NCBI RefSeq assembly: GCF_014648895.1 | Contig: NZ_BMRZ01000009.1 | Span: 62,001 to 126,000, forward strand | Direction: 5' to 3' | Length of the DNA: 64,000 nt | From: Streptomyces tanashiensis | Lineage (GTDB): Bacteria > Actinomycetota > Actinomycetes > Streptomycetales > Streptomycetaceae | In this document: positions 7,887-16,252 of the stretch, piece after piece | How the letters are laid out: every line of letters starts with the position of its first letter | Position numbering within the stretch: position 1 is the first letter of the stretch | Position numbers and translations under genes: made by a program | Notes under the pieces: generated by a model | Database searches by the model: none | The model's input: the letters and a program-made list of their open reading frames with translations, nothing else | What the model was told of the DNA's origin: nothing

Positions 7887-9560
7887 GTGCGTGTCCTCCT
7901 GCTCTACGCCAACCCCCACCAGGTCCTGCCGGTCGGCCCGTACGGACTGGAGATCCTGCGGGCCGCGGTCACCGAAAGCGGACTGCCCGTCGAGGTGTCC
8001 GTGTGCAACCCGTTCCTCGAATCGCTCGACCACACCGGCCTGTTGACCGAGGTGCTCGACCGGGACCGTCCCGACCTCGTCGCACTGTCGATCCGCAACA
8101 TCGACAACGCCGTGGTCGCCTGCGACACGGCGGCCGGCCCGGACGGGCGGTGGATCGACGTGGTGGACTACCTGGCGCCCGTCGCCGAGCTGACCGCGAC
8201 GCTGCGCGCCTGGGACCCCGGACTGCCGGTGGTGGCGGGCGGCGCGGCGTTCACCTCCTGCCCGGTGGAGGTGATGGACCGGCTCGGCCTCGACTTCGGA
8301 CTCGCCGGCCCCGGTGAGGCCGCGTTCACCGCGCTGCTGGCGCGCGTGGTCGCCGACGGCGGCGGACGGGGCGTGCGGCAGGTGGTCGCCGAGACGCTGT
8401 CCACGCTCCCCGGCGGCCTGGTGCGCACCGCCGACGGAGCCCTGGGGCCCGGCCTGCGGCCGCGGCCCGACGTGGTGTCCCGGCCCACCACCGCGCTGCC
8501 GCGGATCGCACCGGAGTACGTACTGTTCGCCAAGGCCCGGGGCATCCCCACCGCGCTGCGCAGCCACGCGGGCTGCCCGCTGCGCTGCTCGTACTGCGTC
8601 GATCCGCTGAACGTCGGCCGGGTGGACGCGCGCCCCGCCCGGGCCGTCGCCGCCGAGGCGGAACACTACGTCGAGCGGTACGGGCTGACCCACTTCCATC
8701 TGGCCGCCCCCGAGGTCAACCTCCCCTACGAAGGGGCGCTGACCGAGGTGTGCGAGGCGCTGGCCGGAAGCCGCCACGGCGAAGTGATCAGCTGGCACGG
8801 CTACTTCAACGTCAGGCCGTTCTCCGAGCGGCTGATGGACGCCTTGATCCGGTCCCGCTGCGTGCGGCCGAGTTTCTCGGTGGACGCCTTCGACGACCGG
8901 ATGCTGCGCGGCCACCACAAGAACTACCGGATGTCCGACGTCGAGGACACCTTCGGTCTGCTGCTGCGGCATCGGCCGGAGTGGATGGACGTCCAGATCG
9001 GGGTGCTGTTCGGTCAGCCCGGCGAGACGGCCGCCACCCTGGAGAACGCGATCCGCCACATCCGCCGACTGGCCGACCGGGGCGTGTCGGTGGGCTACTC
9101 CTGCGGGTTGCGGGTCTACCCGCACACCCCGCTGGCCCGCACCCCTCTCGACCCCCGGCACCTGTACCGGGCGGACGGACCGCTCGCCCCGGCCGGTGCC
9201 GTCGGACCCCGCGCCCTCCCCGCGGCCGACCTGCTGACACCGCTGGTGTACTGCGAGCCGATGCCGCCCCGGGAGCTGGCGGCCCACCTGGCCGACCGGC
9301 TCTCCGACTGCCCCGGAGTGACCTTCATCGACGAGGGCCCGGTGAAGGAGGCCCGGCAGCCGGACTGGCTGCGCCCCCTCAACGTGGCCACCGTGCACCT
9401 CGCGCACGGGCGTTCGGAGCCGGCGGCCGAGATGCTGCGGCTGGTGCTGAGCTCGGGCGACGCGCGGGCGGCGGGCATGACGCGGCGACTGCTCCAGGAG
9501 GCGGCCGCACGGCCACCCGTACCGGTGGGCACCGGGGGCCTCCGGACCGCCCTCGCCTGA
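7887..9560 (+). CDS. B12-binding radical SAM enzyme (class B methyltransferase-like)
   Basis: This 557-residue protein starts with a Rossmann-like cobalamin-binding domain (MRVLLLYANPHQVLPVGPYG to a GLAGPGEAAF stretch near residue 145). A radical SAM barrel follows with C230-x3-C234-x2-C237 (HAGCPLRCSYC). Class B enzymes use methylcobalamin and SAM to methylate unreactive carbons. The N-terminal layout recalls tryptophan 2-C-methyltransferase TsrM and its relatives, but this is judged by eye only. The precursor ends in Trp, so a Trp-directed role is an attractive inference. The start is GTG 7887 with a weak purine-rich GAGAAAGCAG upstream. It lies 64 bases behind the cyclase gene and in the same direction. 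Confidence 0.82.
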   Translation: MRVLLLYANPHQVLPVGPYGLEILRAAVTESGLPVEVSVCNPFLESLDHTGLLTEVLDRDRPDLVALSIRNIDNAVVACDTAAGPDGRWIDVVDYLAPVAELTATLRAWDPGLPVVAGGAAFTSCPVEVMDRLGLDFGLAGPGEAAFTALLARVVADGGGRGVRQVVAETLSTLPGGLVRTADGALGPGLRPRPDVVSRPTTALPRIAPEYVLFAKARGIPTALRSHAGCPLRCSYCVDPLNVGRVDARPARAVAAEAEHYVERYGLTHFHLAAPEVNLPYEGALTEVCEALAGSRHGEVISWHGYFNVRPFSERLMDALIRSRCVRPSFSVDAFDDRMLRGHHKNYRMSDVEDTFGLLLRHRPEWMDVQIGVLFGQPGETAATLENAIRHIRRLADRGVSVGYSCGLRVYPHTPLARTPLDPRHLYRADGPLAPAGAVGPRALPAADLLTPLVYCEPMPPRELAAHLADRLSDCPGVTFIDEGPVKEARQPDWLRPLNVATVHLAHGRSEPAAEMLRLVLSSGDARAAGMTRRLLQEAAARPPVPVGTGGLRTALA

Positions 9561-9631
9561 CCGGGCCCGCCCGCCCCCACACCCCGCCCCTCCCCCTGCC
9601 GTACCGCCTTCCCCGTCCACGGAGGACACCC

Positions 9632-10318
9632 ATGGAACTGACCTGGAGCACGGACGACTTCGCCGTCTTCGACGACTTCCTCGCCCCGGAGGCCGCGGCC
9701 ACCCTGTGGGAGCGACTGCGCACCGAGGACTACCACTTCGTCCACGGACGCCGGGACGGGGCCTGGAACAAGGTCTACGGGCTGCTGGACGGCACTCCCC
9801 TCAGCGGGCCCGGCACGCTGAACGACCCGGAAGGCCACTTCACGGGACGCTTCGCCGACCACACTCCGCACCCGTCCGGCGGGGCGACGGACGCCGTGGC
9901 GAAGCAACTGACCGAGGAGGCGGCCCGCATCGAGCCGTGGACCGGGCGGTTCGGAACGGACTGGCACGCCTTCACCTGCCGCCCCTTCCTCTACCCGCAG
10001 GGCTCCGGACTCGCCTGGCACGACGACTCCGGCGACCGGGCCGCCTCGTTCGTGTTCTACGCGCACCCCGAGTGGCAGGCGTCCTGGGGCGCCGAACTGC
10101 TCGTCTCCAGCGGAACACCCGGGGCGCGGCCCGCCGACCAGAACGCCCATCTCACCTCACGGGTCGGACACTACGTCGCCCCGCACCCCAACCGGCTGGT
10201 CGTCCTGCGGTCCGGCGTACCGCACATGATCAAGAAGGTGGAGCCGCACGCCGGGGACCGGGTCCGGGGCTCCGTCGCCGGCTTCTTCCTGCGCCGCCCC
10301 GCCGCTCGGCCGCAGTGA
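9632..10318 (+). CDS. 2-oxoglutarate/Fe(II)-dependent oxygenase
   Basis: The 228-residue product shows the prolyl-hydroxylase-like 2OG-Fe(II) pattern. HxD is formed by His130 and Asp132 in LAWHDDSGDRAASF, the distal His198 lies in RSGVPHMIKKV, and Arg212 in DRVRGSVAGFF would bind 2-oxoglutarate. Such enzymes hydroxylate, desaturate or cyclise side chains. ATG 9632 follows GGAGGAC with good spacing. It is the last plus-strand gene of the putative biosynthetic operon, 71 bases behind the B12 radical SAM gene, so it probably acts on the same peptide. The gene converges with the XRE regulator. Confidence 0.85.
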   Translation: MELTWSTDDFAVFDDFLAPEAAATLWERLRTEDYHFVHGRRDGAWNKVYGLLDGTPLSGPGTLNDPEGHFTGRFADHTPHPSGGATDAVAKQLTEEAARIEPWTGRFGTDWHAFTCRPFLYPQGSGLAWHDDSGDRAASFVFYAHPEWQASWGAELLVSSGTPGARPADQNAHLTSRVGHYVAPHPNRLVVLRSGVPHMIKKVEPHAGDRVRGSVAGFFLRRPAARPQ

Positions 10319-10380
10319 CCCGGCCGCCCCGGCACCCGGCCGCCGCCCGGACGGGCCGTCCCGCACGGTGCGGTCGGCCC

Positions 10381-10857
10381 TCAGACCTGGTCGTCGCGGG
10401 GTTCCGCCGCGGGCGGGGCCTCCTCCGCCCCGCGGGCACGCCGGGCGGCCGCCTCACGGACGGCGATCACGTCGATGAGGTCGCTGACGGTGCCGAGCGC
10501 CTCGGAGGAGAGCCCCACCGCACGCAGGGCCACGCTGCGCACCCCGGCGTCCCGCAGGGCGCCGAGGAGTTCGAGCTCCGCGGCGATCTTCGCACCGTGC
10601 TCGTCGTCGAAGAAGTAGGAGACCGGGACCTCGAAGTGGTCGGCCAGGGCCTCCAGATGGCGCTTGGTCGGGTTGTTCCTCCGCCCCGTGCGCAACTGCC
10701 ACAGGTACGTGGTCGAGAAGGACACCCCCGTGGCCTCCCGGCACGCGGCGGCGACCTCCTCATTGCTGAACGGCAGGCCGTCGGGCCTGCGGGCGAGTCG
10801 GAAGAGTCCGTCGATCTTCCGGCTCAGCGACGACGGCTCGGGCTCCGCTTCGGCCAC
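10381..10857 (-). CDS. XRE-family transcriptional regulator
   Basis: This 158-residue protein has a helix-turn-helix in its first half (FSNEEVAAACREATGVSFS, then a TYLWQLRTGRRNNPTKRHLEALADHF stretch at about residues 30-75). The sequence and spacing are typical of actinobacterial XRE proteins that start near VSYFFD. The C-terminal third is helical and Arg/Ala-rich, ending in an acidic tail. It is convergent with the oxygenase gene and divergent from the large LuxR-type regulator, with an AT-richer intergenic region between. Regulators of this type are often found with ImmA/IrrE proteases that cleave them, and such a protein is encoded at 14689-15249. Confidence 0.85.
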   Translation of the reverse strand: MAEAEPEPSSLSRKIDGLFRLARRPDGLPFSNEEVAAACREATGVSFSTTYLWQLRTGRRNNPTKRHLEALADHFEVPVSYFFDDEHGAKIAAELELLGALRDAGVRSVALRAVGLSSEALGTVSDLIDVIAVREAAARRARGAEEAPPAAEPRDDQV

Positions 10858-11063
10858 TGCCTACTCCCTTCGGCCGCCGCCCTCCAGTACGCCTACCCCC
10901 ACAGGCGCAAGCAAATCCGTTGATTTTCACTGTAGTTGACACCCCCGAAGTCGACAGCCATGCTGAAACGGCAAACGGATATGAAAACTGCGAAATGGTT
11001 GTTCATCTCAGCTGAAACGCCTGGCTGTCCCCACCCGCCTGGGTCCACCCCCCGGAGCCGTCC
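10858..11063. promoter_or_regulatory. Divergent promoter region between the XRE and LuxR regulators
   Basis: The stretch 10905-11030 is noticeably richer in A and T than the genes beside it. TTGACA at 10936-10941 is a perfect -35-like hexamer reading towards the LuxR gene, but the -10 candidate after it (CATGCT) is weak. ATCCGTT (10915-10921) and AACGGAT (10974-10980) form a widely spaced inverted pair. No firm operator can be named. Confidence 0.35.
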
Positions 11064-13454
11064 TTGACGATCCCCGCGCCCTCATCTGTGACGAACGCCC
11101 GCCCGTCCGCTGCACGCCCACCCACCGCGTTCCCCGCCGACATGGTCGGACGGGACGCCGAGATCGCCGCGCTGTCGGCGCTGCTGACGGATCCGTCGAC
11201 CCCCGGAGTGCTGCTGACCGGCGTCCCCGGGGCGGGCAAGACACGGCTCGCGGCCGAGGCGGCGGCGGCGTACCGCGCGTCGACCGGCGCCACCACCGTG
11301 CGCCTGGACACCGCGGAGGAGCCGTACGAGGACAGCGCGCTCGACCTCCTCGCCGGCCTCACCGCCGGCCGGGACGCGGGAGGGGCCCGGCCGCTCCTGC
11401 TCGTCGACGACCTCGACCGCTCGGACCACCACCGGCTGCTGCGGGCCTGCGCGGTCGCGTCCGTCGTGGTCCTCGGCACGGCCCGCCAGCCCCCCGCGGC
11501 CCACGGCCTCGTCCCCTTCCCGGTGGACCCGCTGCCCGTGCCGCTCGACTGCTCGGCGCTGGATCTCGGCGCACTGGCGCGCGTCCCCTCGGTGCAGGTC
11601 TACCTCGCCTGCCTGCGCACGATCAATCCCGCGTTCTCCCTCCAGCTGCACAATCAGCAGGTCATCGCCCGGACCTGCGTCGAGGTGGGCGGCAACCCCG
11701 GGGCGCTCTGCCGCACCGCGCGGGTCGCCGCACTGGAGAGCCCCGAGGTGGCGTGGGCCTCGCTCGGCGACCGGACCGTCCCGTACCCGGTCCACGCCGA
11801 GGACGGCGCACCCTGCGCGGCGCCCGGTGACGATCCGCCCGGCGCCCCTCCCCGGGACGCCGACGGGACGCCGGGCCGGCTGCTGGCCCACTGCCAGGTG
11901 TTCAGCGGCGGCTTCGGCCCCGAGGCGCTGCGCCACATCACGGCCGTCGCGCCTGAGGAGTTCTCCTCGGCGCTGGAGACCCTGCTGCGCGGCCATCTGC
12001 TCACCGCCTCCACCCTGCCGTCCGGCCGGCTGGACGGCACGGCCCGGTTCCGGCTCCGGCTGCCGCCGGACGGACCCGCGCACCGTCTCCCCCCGCCCGA
12101 GGACACCGCGGCCCGGCTGGCGCACGCCCGCTACTACGCGGCCCTGGCCCGCGCCGCCGCCGACCGGATCGTCTCGGGGCACCAGCACTCGGGCCTGACC
12201 GCCTTCTGGAGCGAGGAACGCAACCTCCGTACGGCACTGGAGACGCTGCTCCGCCACGGGCGCACCGGCGAGGCGCTCGACCTCGTCGACGGCATCCGCG
12301 TCTACTGGCGGGCAACGGGCGGCTGGAGCACCTGGGCCGAAGGGCGCCCCCGCCCCGACCCGTCGTGCACCGCGACCGGCCACCGCGACCGGATCCGCGT
12401 CGACCTCCTGCTCGGCGAGGCGGGCATCCTGGCGGGCCAGCCCGAGGCCGCCACGGACCTGCTGGACCGGATCACGGCGGATGCCGCCCACGACGCGGGG
12501 CTGTCCGCGCGGGTGACGCGCCTGCGAGCCCTGTGCGTCCTGGCCGCCGACCCCTGCCGCGGCGCTGCCCTGCTCCATGAGGCGGCCGACCGGTACCGGT
12601 CCGACGGCGACCGCCACGAGGCCCGCTACGTGTCACTGGAGGCCGCACTCGCGGGCTTCCGTCTCGGGGACACGGCGGCCGCGGCGGCCACCGCACTGGA
12701 GGTGCTGGCCGCGGCCCAGCAAGGACGCGACACGCTCGCCGCCGGTGCCGCCCTGCTCCACCTGGCCGTCTTCGCCGCCGCGGAGGGACGCGCGCAGGCC
12801 ACGGCGCACTACTGCGAGCGTGCCCTGTCGGCCCTGCGCGTCCTGGGGCCGCCGGCCGTCCTGGGCGCCATCGCCACCACGCTGGGCAGTCCCGCCCTGC
12901 CCGACGTCGCCGAACGCGCCGTCGGCACCGCCCGCGGCCTGGGCGCCTTCCACACCTGGCGCGGCGCGTTCCCTGAGGAGGCGGGCACGCCCGACTTCGC
13001 CATGGCCCGGCTGGAGGAGCCGGTGCGGGAGCTGCTGGGCGACGCCGCCTTCTCCCGTGCCCTGGTCGAGGGTTCCAAGGTGTCGCTCCCGGACCTTCTG
13101 GCCTCCCTCGTCCCGGCCCCCGCCCCTCCCGTCGCCGCTCCCGCGGGCCCCTTATCCCCGGACACCCGCACCCGGATCGATCCACTGACGCCGCGCCAGA
13201 CCGAGGTGTCGCGCCTGGTGACGGCCGGTCTGAGCAACCGGCAGATCGCCCACCGACTGGCGATCTCGGAGTGGACCGTGGTCAACCACATCAGGGACAC
13301 GATGAAGAAGCTGGGCTGTTCCTCCCGAGTGGAGATAGCGAGCTGGATGCACCACTCCGGCCTGCGCCCGTCAACGGAACCGCCGCTGTTCCTCCGCACG
13401 GCCCTTCCGCCGTCCGCCCCCGCCCGGTCCGGACCGACGCTCATCCCGTCCTAG
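11064..13454 (+). CDS. LuxR-type regulator with N-terminal ATPase (LAL/STAND-like), TTA codon
   Basis: This 796-residue protein has Walker A GVPGAGKT at residues 53-60, an LLLVDD Walker B near residue 115, a long helical middle, and a C-terminal LuxR helix-turn-helix (LTPRQTEVSRLVTAGLSNRQ onwards, about residues 709-768). The layout is that of large ATP-binding LuxR regulators, which often activate biosynthetic clusters. The TTG start at 11064 is supported by GGAG 6 bases upstream; GTG 11088 and ATG 11142 are alternatives. Leucine 697 is coded by TTA at 13152-13154, the rare codon read by the bldA tRNA in Streptomyces. This would tie its translation to development. It is a likely activator of the RiPP operon. 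Confidence 0.85.
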   Translation: MTIPAPSSVTNARPSAARPPTAFPADMVGRDAEIAALSALLTDPSTPGVLLTGVPGAGKTRLAAEAAAAYRASTGATTVRLDTAEEPYEDSALDLLAGLTAGRDAGGARPLLLVDDLDRSDHHRLLRACAVASVVVLGTARQPPAAHGLVPFPVDPLPVPLDCSALDLGALARVPSVQVYLACLRTINPAFSLQLHNQQVIARTCVEVGGNPGALCRTARVAALESPEVAWASLGDRTVPYPVHAEDGAPCAAPGDDPPGAPPRDADGTPGRLLAHCQVFSGGFGPEALRHITAVAPEEFSSALETLLRGHLLTASTLPSGRLDGTARFRLRLPPDGPAHRLPPPEDTAARLAHARYYAALARAAADRIVSGHQHSGLTAFWSEERNLRTALETLLRHGRTGEALDLVDGIRVYWRATGGWSTWAEGRPRPDPSCTATGHRDRIRVDLLLGEAGILAGQPEAATDLLDRITADAAHDAGLSARVTRLRALCVLAADPCRGAALLHEAADRYRSDGDRHEARYVSLEAALAGFRLGDTAAAAATALEVLAAAQQGRDTLAAGAALLHLAVFAAAEGRAQATAHYCERALSALRVLGPPAVLGAIATTLGSPALPDVAERAVGTARGLGAFHTWRGAFPEEAGTPDFAMARLEEPVRELLGDAAFSRALVEGSKVSLPDLLASLVPAPAPPVAAPAGPLSPDTRTRIDPLTPRQTEVSRLVTAGLSNRQIAHRLAISEWTVVNHIRDTMKKLGCSSRVEIASWMHHSGLRPSTEPPLFLRTALPPSAPARSGPTLIPS

Positions 13455-13506
13455 GCACTGTCGTCGACGTGACGCCGTCCGCCCAGGGCGGACGTGCCCT
13501 GCCTAG
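13451..13506. terminator. Bidirectional terminator holding both stop codons
   Basis: CTAGGCA at 13451-13457 pairs with TGCCTAG at 13500-13506 around an inner stem CGTCCGCCC/GGGCGGACG at 13476-13494. The TAG of the LuxR gene and the TAG of the convergent membrane-protein gene both lie in the outer arms. It fits a shared terminator for the convergent pair. Confidence 0.6.
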
Positions 13507-14696
13507 CGCCCGACCCGGTGGCGCATGTGCTCCACCAGCCCGGCCACGGTGAACGCCTCGGCCACCTGGACCAGCCACGCCGCCTCCTCCTCGACCGAGC
13601 AGTCGACCGGGTAGGCGAGCGCGACGTCCTGGTCGCCGGAGGCGCCGGGGCCGATCCTGGCGGACTCCAGTGCGGCGGCGATGACCGCGGCCTCGGCCAT
13701 CGCCGCGCGGCCCGCGGGCGGCACGGGGAACCGGGCCAGCGCCGCGTCCGACAGGGCGCGGGCGTCGGGGGGAACGAAGGCACGGAGTTCCAGGTAGCCG
13801 TCCCGGATCTCGATCACCCGGCGATAGAGGGCGAACTCGGACCGGTGCAGGGAGAACAGACGCACCGACGGCCAGCCCAGGTCCAGGGCCGTCCCGGGGG
13901 AGACGGCCCGCAACGCCGACCACAGCGGCTCCAGGGCACGGTAGGTCCGGTAGGCCCGTAGCCACCGCCCGACCGCGGTGGTGGCGGAGACCCAGCCGCC
14001 GGCGGTGCCGCCCAGGACGCCCAGCACCAGACAGCACAGTCCGAGCATCCGGCCCACCGGGTCCAGCCCGGCGCTCTGCCGGTTGTCCAGGGCCATGGTG
14101 ACGATCGCCGACACACCCCACAGGGCCCAGAGGAGGCCCACCGTGATGCTGGCCGTGATCAGCCGCAGGCCCGTGCGCAGCGCGCCCGCGCCCAGTCCCC
14201 GGGTGAACCGGTGCACGGGGACCAGGAACACGGCCAGGCACCACAGGCTGTAGCCGGTGAAGACCGTGTCGCTGGAGGCGAGGAGCACCGCTCCGGTCCC
14301 CTCCGCGAGAAGCGAGCCGTGCCGGATGCGTACGCCGGAGGAGAGGAACAGCACCGCGCACAGCACGAGGGCCGAGAAGGTGACGCCGACGTGCAGCCGG
14401 CCGGTCAGCGGTCGGGGCCGGGGCAGGCCGATCTCGATGACGGTCAGCGGGAGGAAGGCGAGGGCGGCCATCTCCATCTCGCGGCCCAGGAGATGGGTCG
14501 ACTGCGGGGACCACGGCCACTCCAGGTGCATCGTCGGAGCGGCCAGCAGGGCCATCGCCGCGGCCATGCAGAATCCGAAGCGGCACAGGCAGCGCACCGC
14601 GTAGGGCGAGTCGCTTCCGTTGCGCAGCAGACGCAGTTCGTAGCAGCCCAGCCACAGCGCGGCGACGGCCGGGAGGTACGCGAGCAGGTCAGACAC
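13503..14696 (-). CDS. MAB_1171c-family-like membrane protein
   Basis: This 397-residue protein has about seven hydrophobic segments in its first 240 residues and a soluble C-terminal part with RAYRTYRALEPLWSALRAVS and HRSEFALYRRVIEIRDG stretches. That combination matches the actinobacterial MAB_1171c putative transporter family from memory. The start is GTG 14696, overlapping the end of the ImmA/IrrE-like gene by 8 bp, so the two are translationally coupled. In many actinobacteria the same three-part set (XRE regulator, ImmA/IrrE metalloprotein, MAB_1171c protein) occurs together. The transported substrate, if any, is unknown. Confidence 0.75.
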   Translation of the reverse strand: MSDLLAYLPAVAALWLGCYELRLLRNGSDSPYAVRCLCRFGFCMAAAMALLAAPTMHLEWPWSPQSTHLLGREMEMAALAFLPLTVIEIGLPRPRPLTGRLHVGVTFSALVLCAVLFLSSGVRIRHGSLLAEGTGAVLLASSDTVFTGYSLWCLAVFLVPVHRFTRGLGAGALRTGLRLITASITVGLLWALWGVSAIVTMALDNRQSAGLDPVGRMLGLCCLVLGVLGGTAGGWVSATTAVGRWLRAYRTYRALEPLWSALRAVSPGTALDLGWPSVRLFSLHRSEFALYRRVIEIRDGYLELRAFVPPDARALSDAALARFPVPPAGRAAMAEAAVIAAALESARIGPGASGDQDVALAYPVDCSVEEEAAWLVQVAEAFTVAGLVEHMRHRVGR

Positions 14697-15249
14697 GTGA
14701 CCGCTCGGGGCGGCGGGAGGAGGCCCCGACGAGGCTTCCGGCCCGTCCGTGGTCCGGTCCCGGCACGGGACCTTCCCTGAGCACGCGGTGCAGGATGAGA
14801 GAGGCGAGCAGTTCCGCCTCCCGCTCGGCGGGCTCGGCGTACACGGTGCGTCCCAGGACCCGGCGCACCAGGTCGGGGGAGAGTCCGGGCAGCAGCGCGC
14901 GTACGCCCGGCGTCTCGGGGGTGGGCAGCCGATCGTGCCCGCAGAGCAGGTGGGCCGCCTCGTGGACGAGGATGTGCTGCCGGTGGAGTGCGCTGGTCCC
15001 CGGGGTGCACAGGATGTAGTCGGCGCGGTCGGTCGTCACCAGCACACCGCACGGGATCGCCGCGTCCACCGCGACCGGCAGGACCTCGATCGGGCGGCCA
15101 CGCCGTTCGGCCAGGAGGCCCAGGAAGGTCTCGGCCTCGAAGGGGTCCGGCAGTTCGAGCCCCTCCGAGAGGGCGCGAACCCTCCGCCAGAGGCGTCTGT
15201 GCGACCGATCGGCGAGCATCAGGGACCCCTCCCACCGGAACGGCGCCAC
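14689..15249 (-). CDS. ImmA/IrrE-like metallo-endopeptidase
   Basis: The 186-residue protein carries a zinc-peptidase HExxH motif, His96-Glu97-Ala-Ala-His100 in ILVHEAAHLLCGH, with a downstream EPAEREAELLASL stretch that probably supplies the third ligand (Glu). ImmA/IrrE peptidases cleave repressor-type XRE proteins in response to stress or phage signals. The nearby XRE gene at 10381-10857 is a plausible partner. The first start is ATG 15249; an internal Met at 15219 (MLADRS) is an alternative. It is the first gene of a two-gene minus-strand unit with the MAB_1171c-like protein. Confidence 0.78.
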   Translation of the reverse strand: MAPFRWEGSLMLADRSHRRLWRRVRALSEGLELPDPFEAETFLGLLAERRGRPIEVLPVAVDAAIPCGVLVTTDRADYILCTPGTSALHRQHILVHEAAHLLCGHDRLPTPETPGVRALLPGLSPDLVRRVLGRTVYAEPAEREAELLASLILHRVLREGPVPGPDHGRAGSLVGASSRRPERSRV

Positions 15250-15637
15250 CGCTCCGCCTCTGCTGTCCTCGAGCGACCCGACGTCCCTCCCCTGGGCCGC
15301 CCGGACATCCGCTCTGAAGGATCAACTCGACGATCAAGGATGATTTTTGCGATTGTATGCACGTCGAGTCGTACGCCGACAGAGCGCATGTGGCGCTCCC
15401 GATACCCGCCTCCGCCCCGCCCCGCCCGGACGACACCCGCCGGCGGGGCGGACGACAGACACCGGAGCGCCCGCGGACCGGAACGGGCCGCACCGCAGCC
15501 GGGGCAAGCGGCGCCAACCGCGGAGAGCGTAGGCTCGCAGCCCGAGGGCGCTTCGACCGGCGCGCCATGCCGTCCGGCTACAGCGGGCGAGCCCGTTGAG
15601 TGGCCCAGCGCATCCGTACAGAGAGGGGCAGCGGGGA
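15250..15637. other. Intergenic region upstream of the ImmA/IrrE and SMI1/KNR4 genes
   Basis: This 388-base gap separates divergent genes. A lower-GC patch at about 15318-15370 contains GATCAA twice, 6 bases apart, on the plus strand (15318-15338), a possible operator or promoter for the minus-strand unit. A short frame at 15357-15599 reads through Arg/Pro/Gly-rich sequence without a ribosome binding site and is not considered a gene. Confidence 0.4.
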
Positions 15638-16180
15638 ATGAGTGTGGTGGAGAGCTGGTCCCGCGTGATGAGTCTTCTTCGGGAGTGTGCCCCGGCCGAT
15701 CACGCGGATCTGCCCGGTCCGGCCACGGAACAGATGATCGCGGCCGCCGAGGAGCGGATGGGCGTCTCGCTGCCTCAGGATCTGCGGGCGTGGCTGCTGC
15801 AGAACAACCTCGATCTGCCCGAGGACGAAGCGGACGACGAGGTCGCCTGCTGCGGTTACGCCGGGTTCCCGGACGAGGGGAGCTTCTTTCTGGGCATCCG
15901 GGCGATGGAGAAGCTCTACGCGAACCACCCCCTGTCCGGTGGGGGCGAATGGCGCGAGGAGTGGATCCCGTTCCTGTCGGATCAGGACGGCTGGACGGGA
16001 CGGTTCATCGACGCGAAGGACGGACGTATCGGCAGATGGTTCGTGGGTGAGCCCACGCTCACCGGCGAGTACGCGTCATTGGCCCACCACTTCGACTCCG
16101 TGGCGGAGATGCTGACGAGGATCGGCGCGGGGGACCATCCGACCTGTCCCGTCGTCGATGGGCGACTTGTCTGGTTGTGA
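15638..16180 (+). CDS. SMI1/KNR4-family protein, possible immunity protein
   Basis: This 180-residue acidic protein shows the SMI1/KNR4 pattern: PATEQMIAAAEERMGVSLPQDLRAWLL near the N-terminus, a central segment of aromatic residues, and WIPFLSDQDGWTGRFIDAKDG-type sequence. Bacterial members of this superfamily often act as immunity proteins against secreted nuclease toxins. ATG 15638 follows GAGAGGGGCAGCGGGGA, a better start than an upstream in-frame one. The gene is convergent with the huge nuclease-tipped secreted protein at 16253-20749, with only 72 bases and a terminator between them. Immunity to that protein is a reasonable inference but the unusual orientation leaves doubt. Confidence 0.75.
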   Translation: MSVVESWSRVMSLLRECAPADHADLPGPATEQMIAAAEERMGVSLPQDLRAWLLQNNLDLPEDEADDEVACCGYAGFPDEGSFFLGIRAMEKLYANHPLSGGGEWREEWIPFLSDQDGWTGRFIDAKDGRIGRWFVGEPTLTGEYASLAHHFDSVAEMLTRIGAGDHPTCPVVDGRLVWL

Positions 16181-16201
16181 GGCCACGACGCCGTGAAACA
16201 C

Positions 16202-16240
16202 AAGTGCCCCCCGGAACCGAAGGTCGGCCGGGGGGCACTT
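16202..16240. terminator. Bidirectional terminator, 13-bp stem
   Basis: AAGTGCCCCCCGG at 16202-16214 pairs perfectly with CCGGGGGGCACTT at 16228-16240 across a 13-base loop. It lies between the convergent SMI1/KNR4 and secreted-nuclease genes and can serve both. Confidence 0.8.
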
Positions 16241-16252
16241 CTCATGGTGCGG

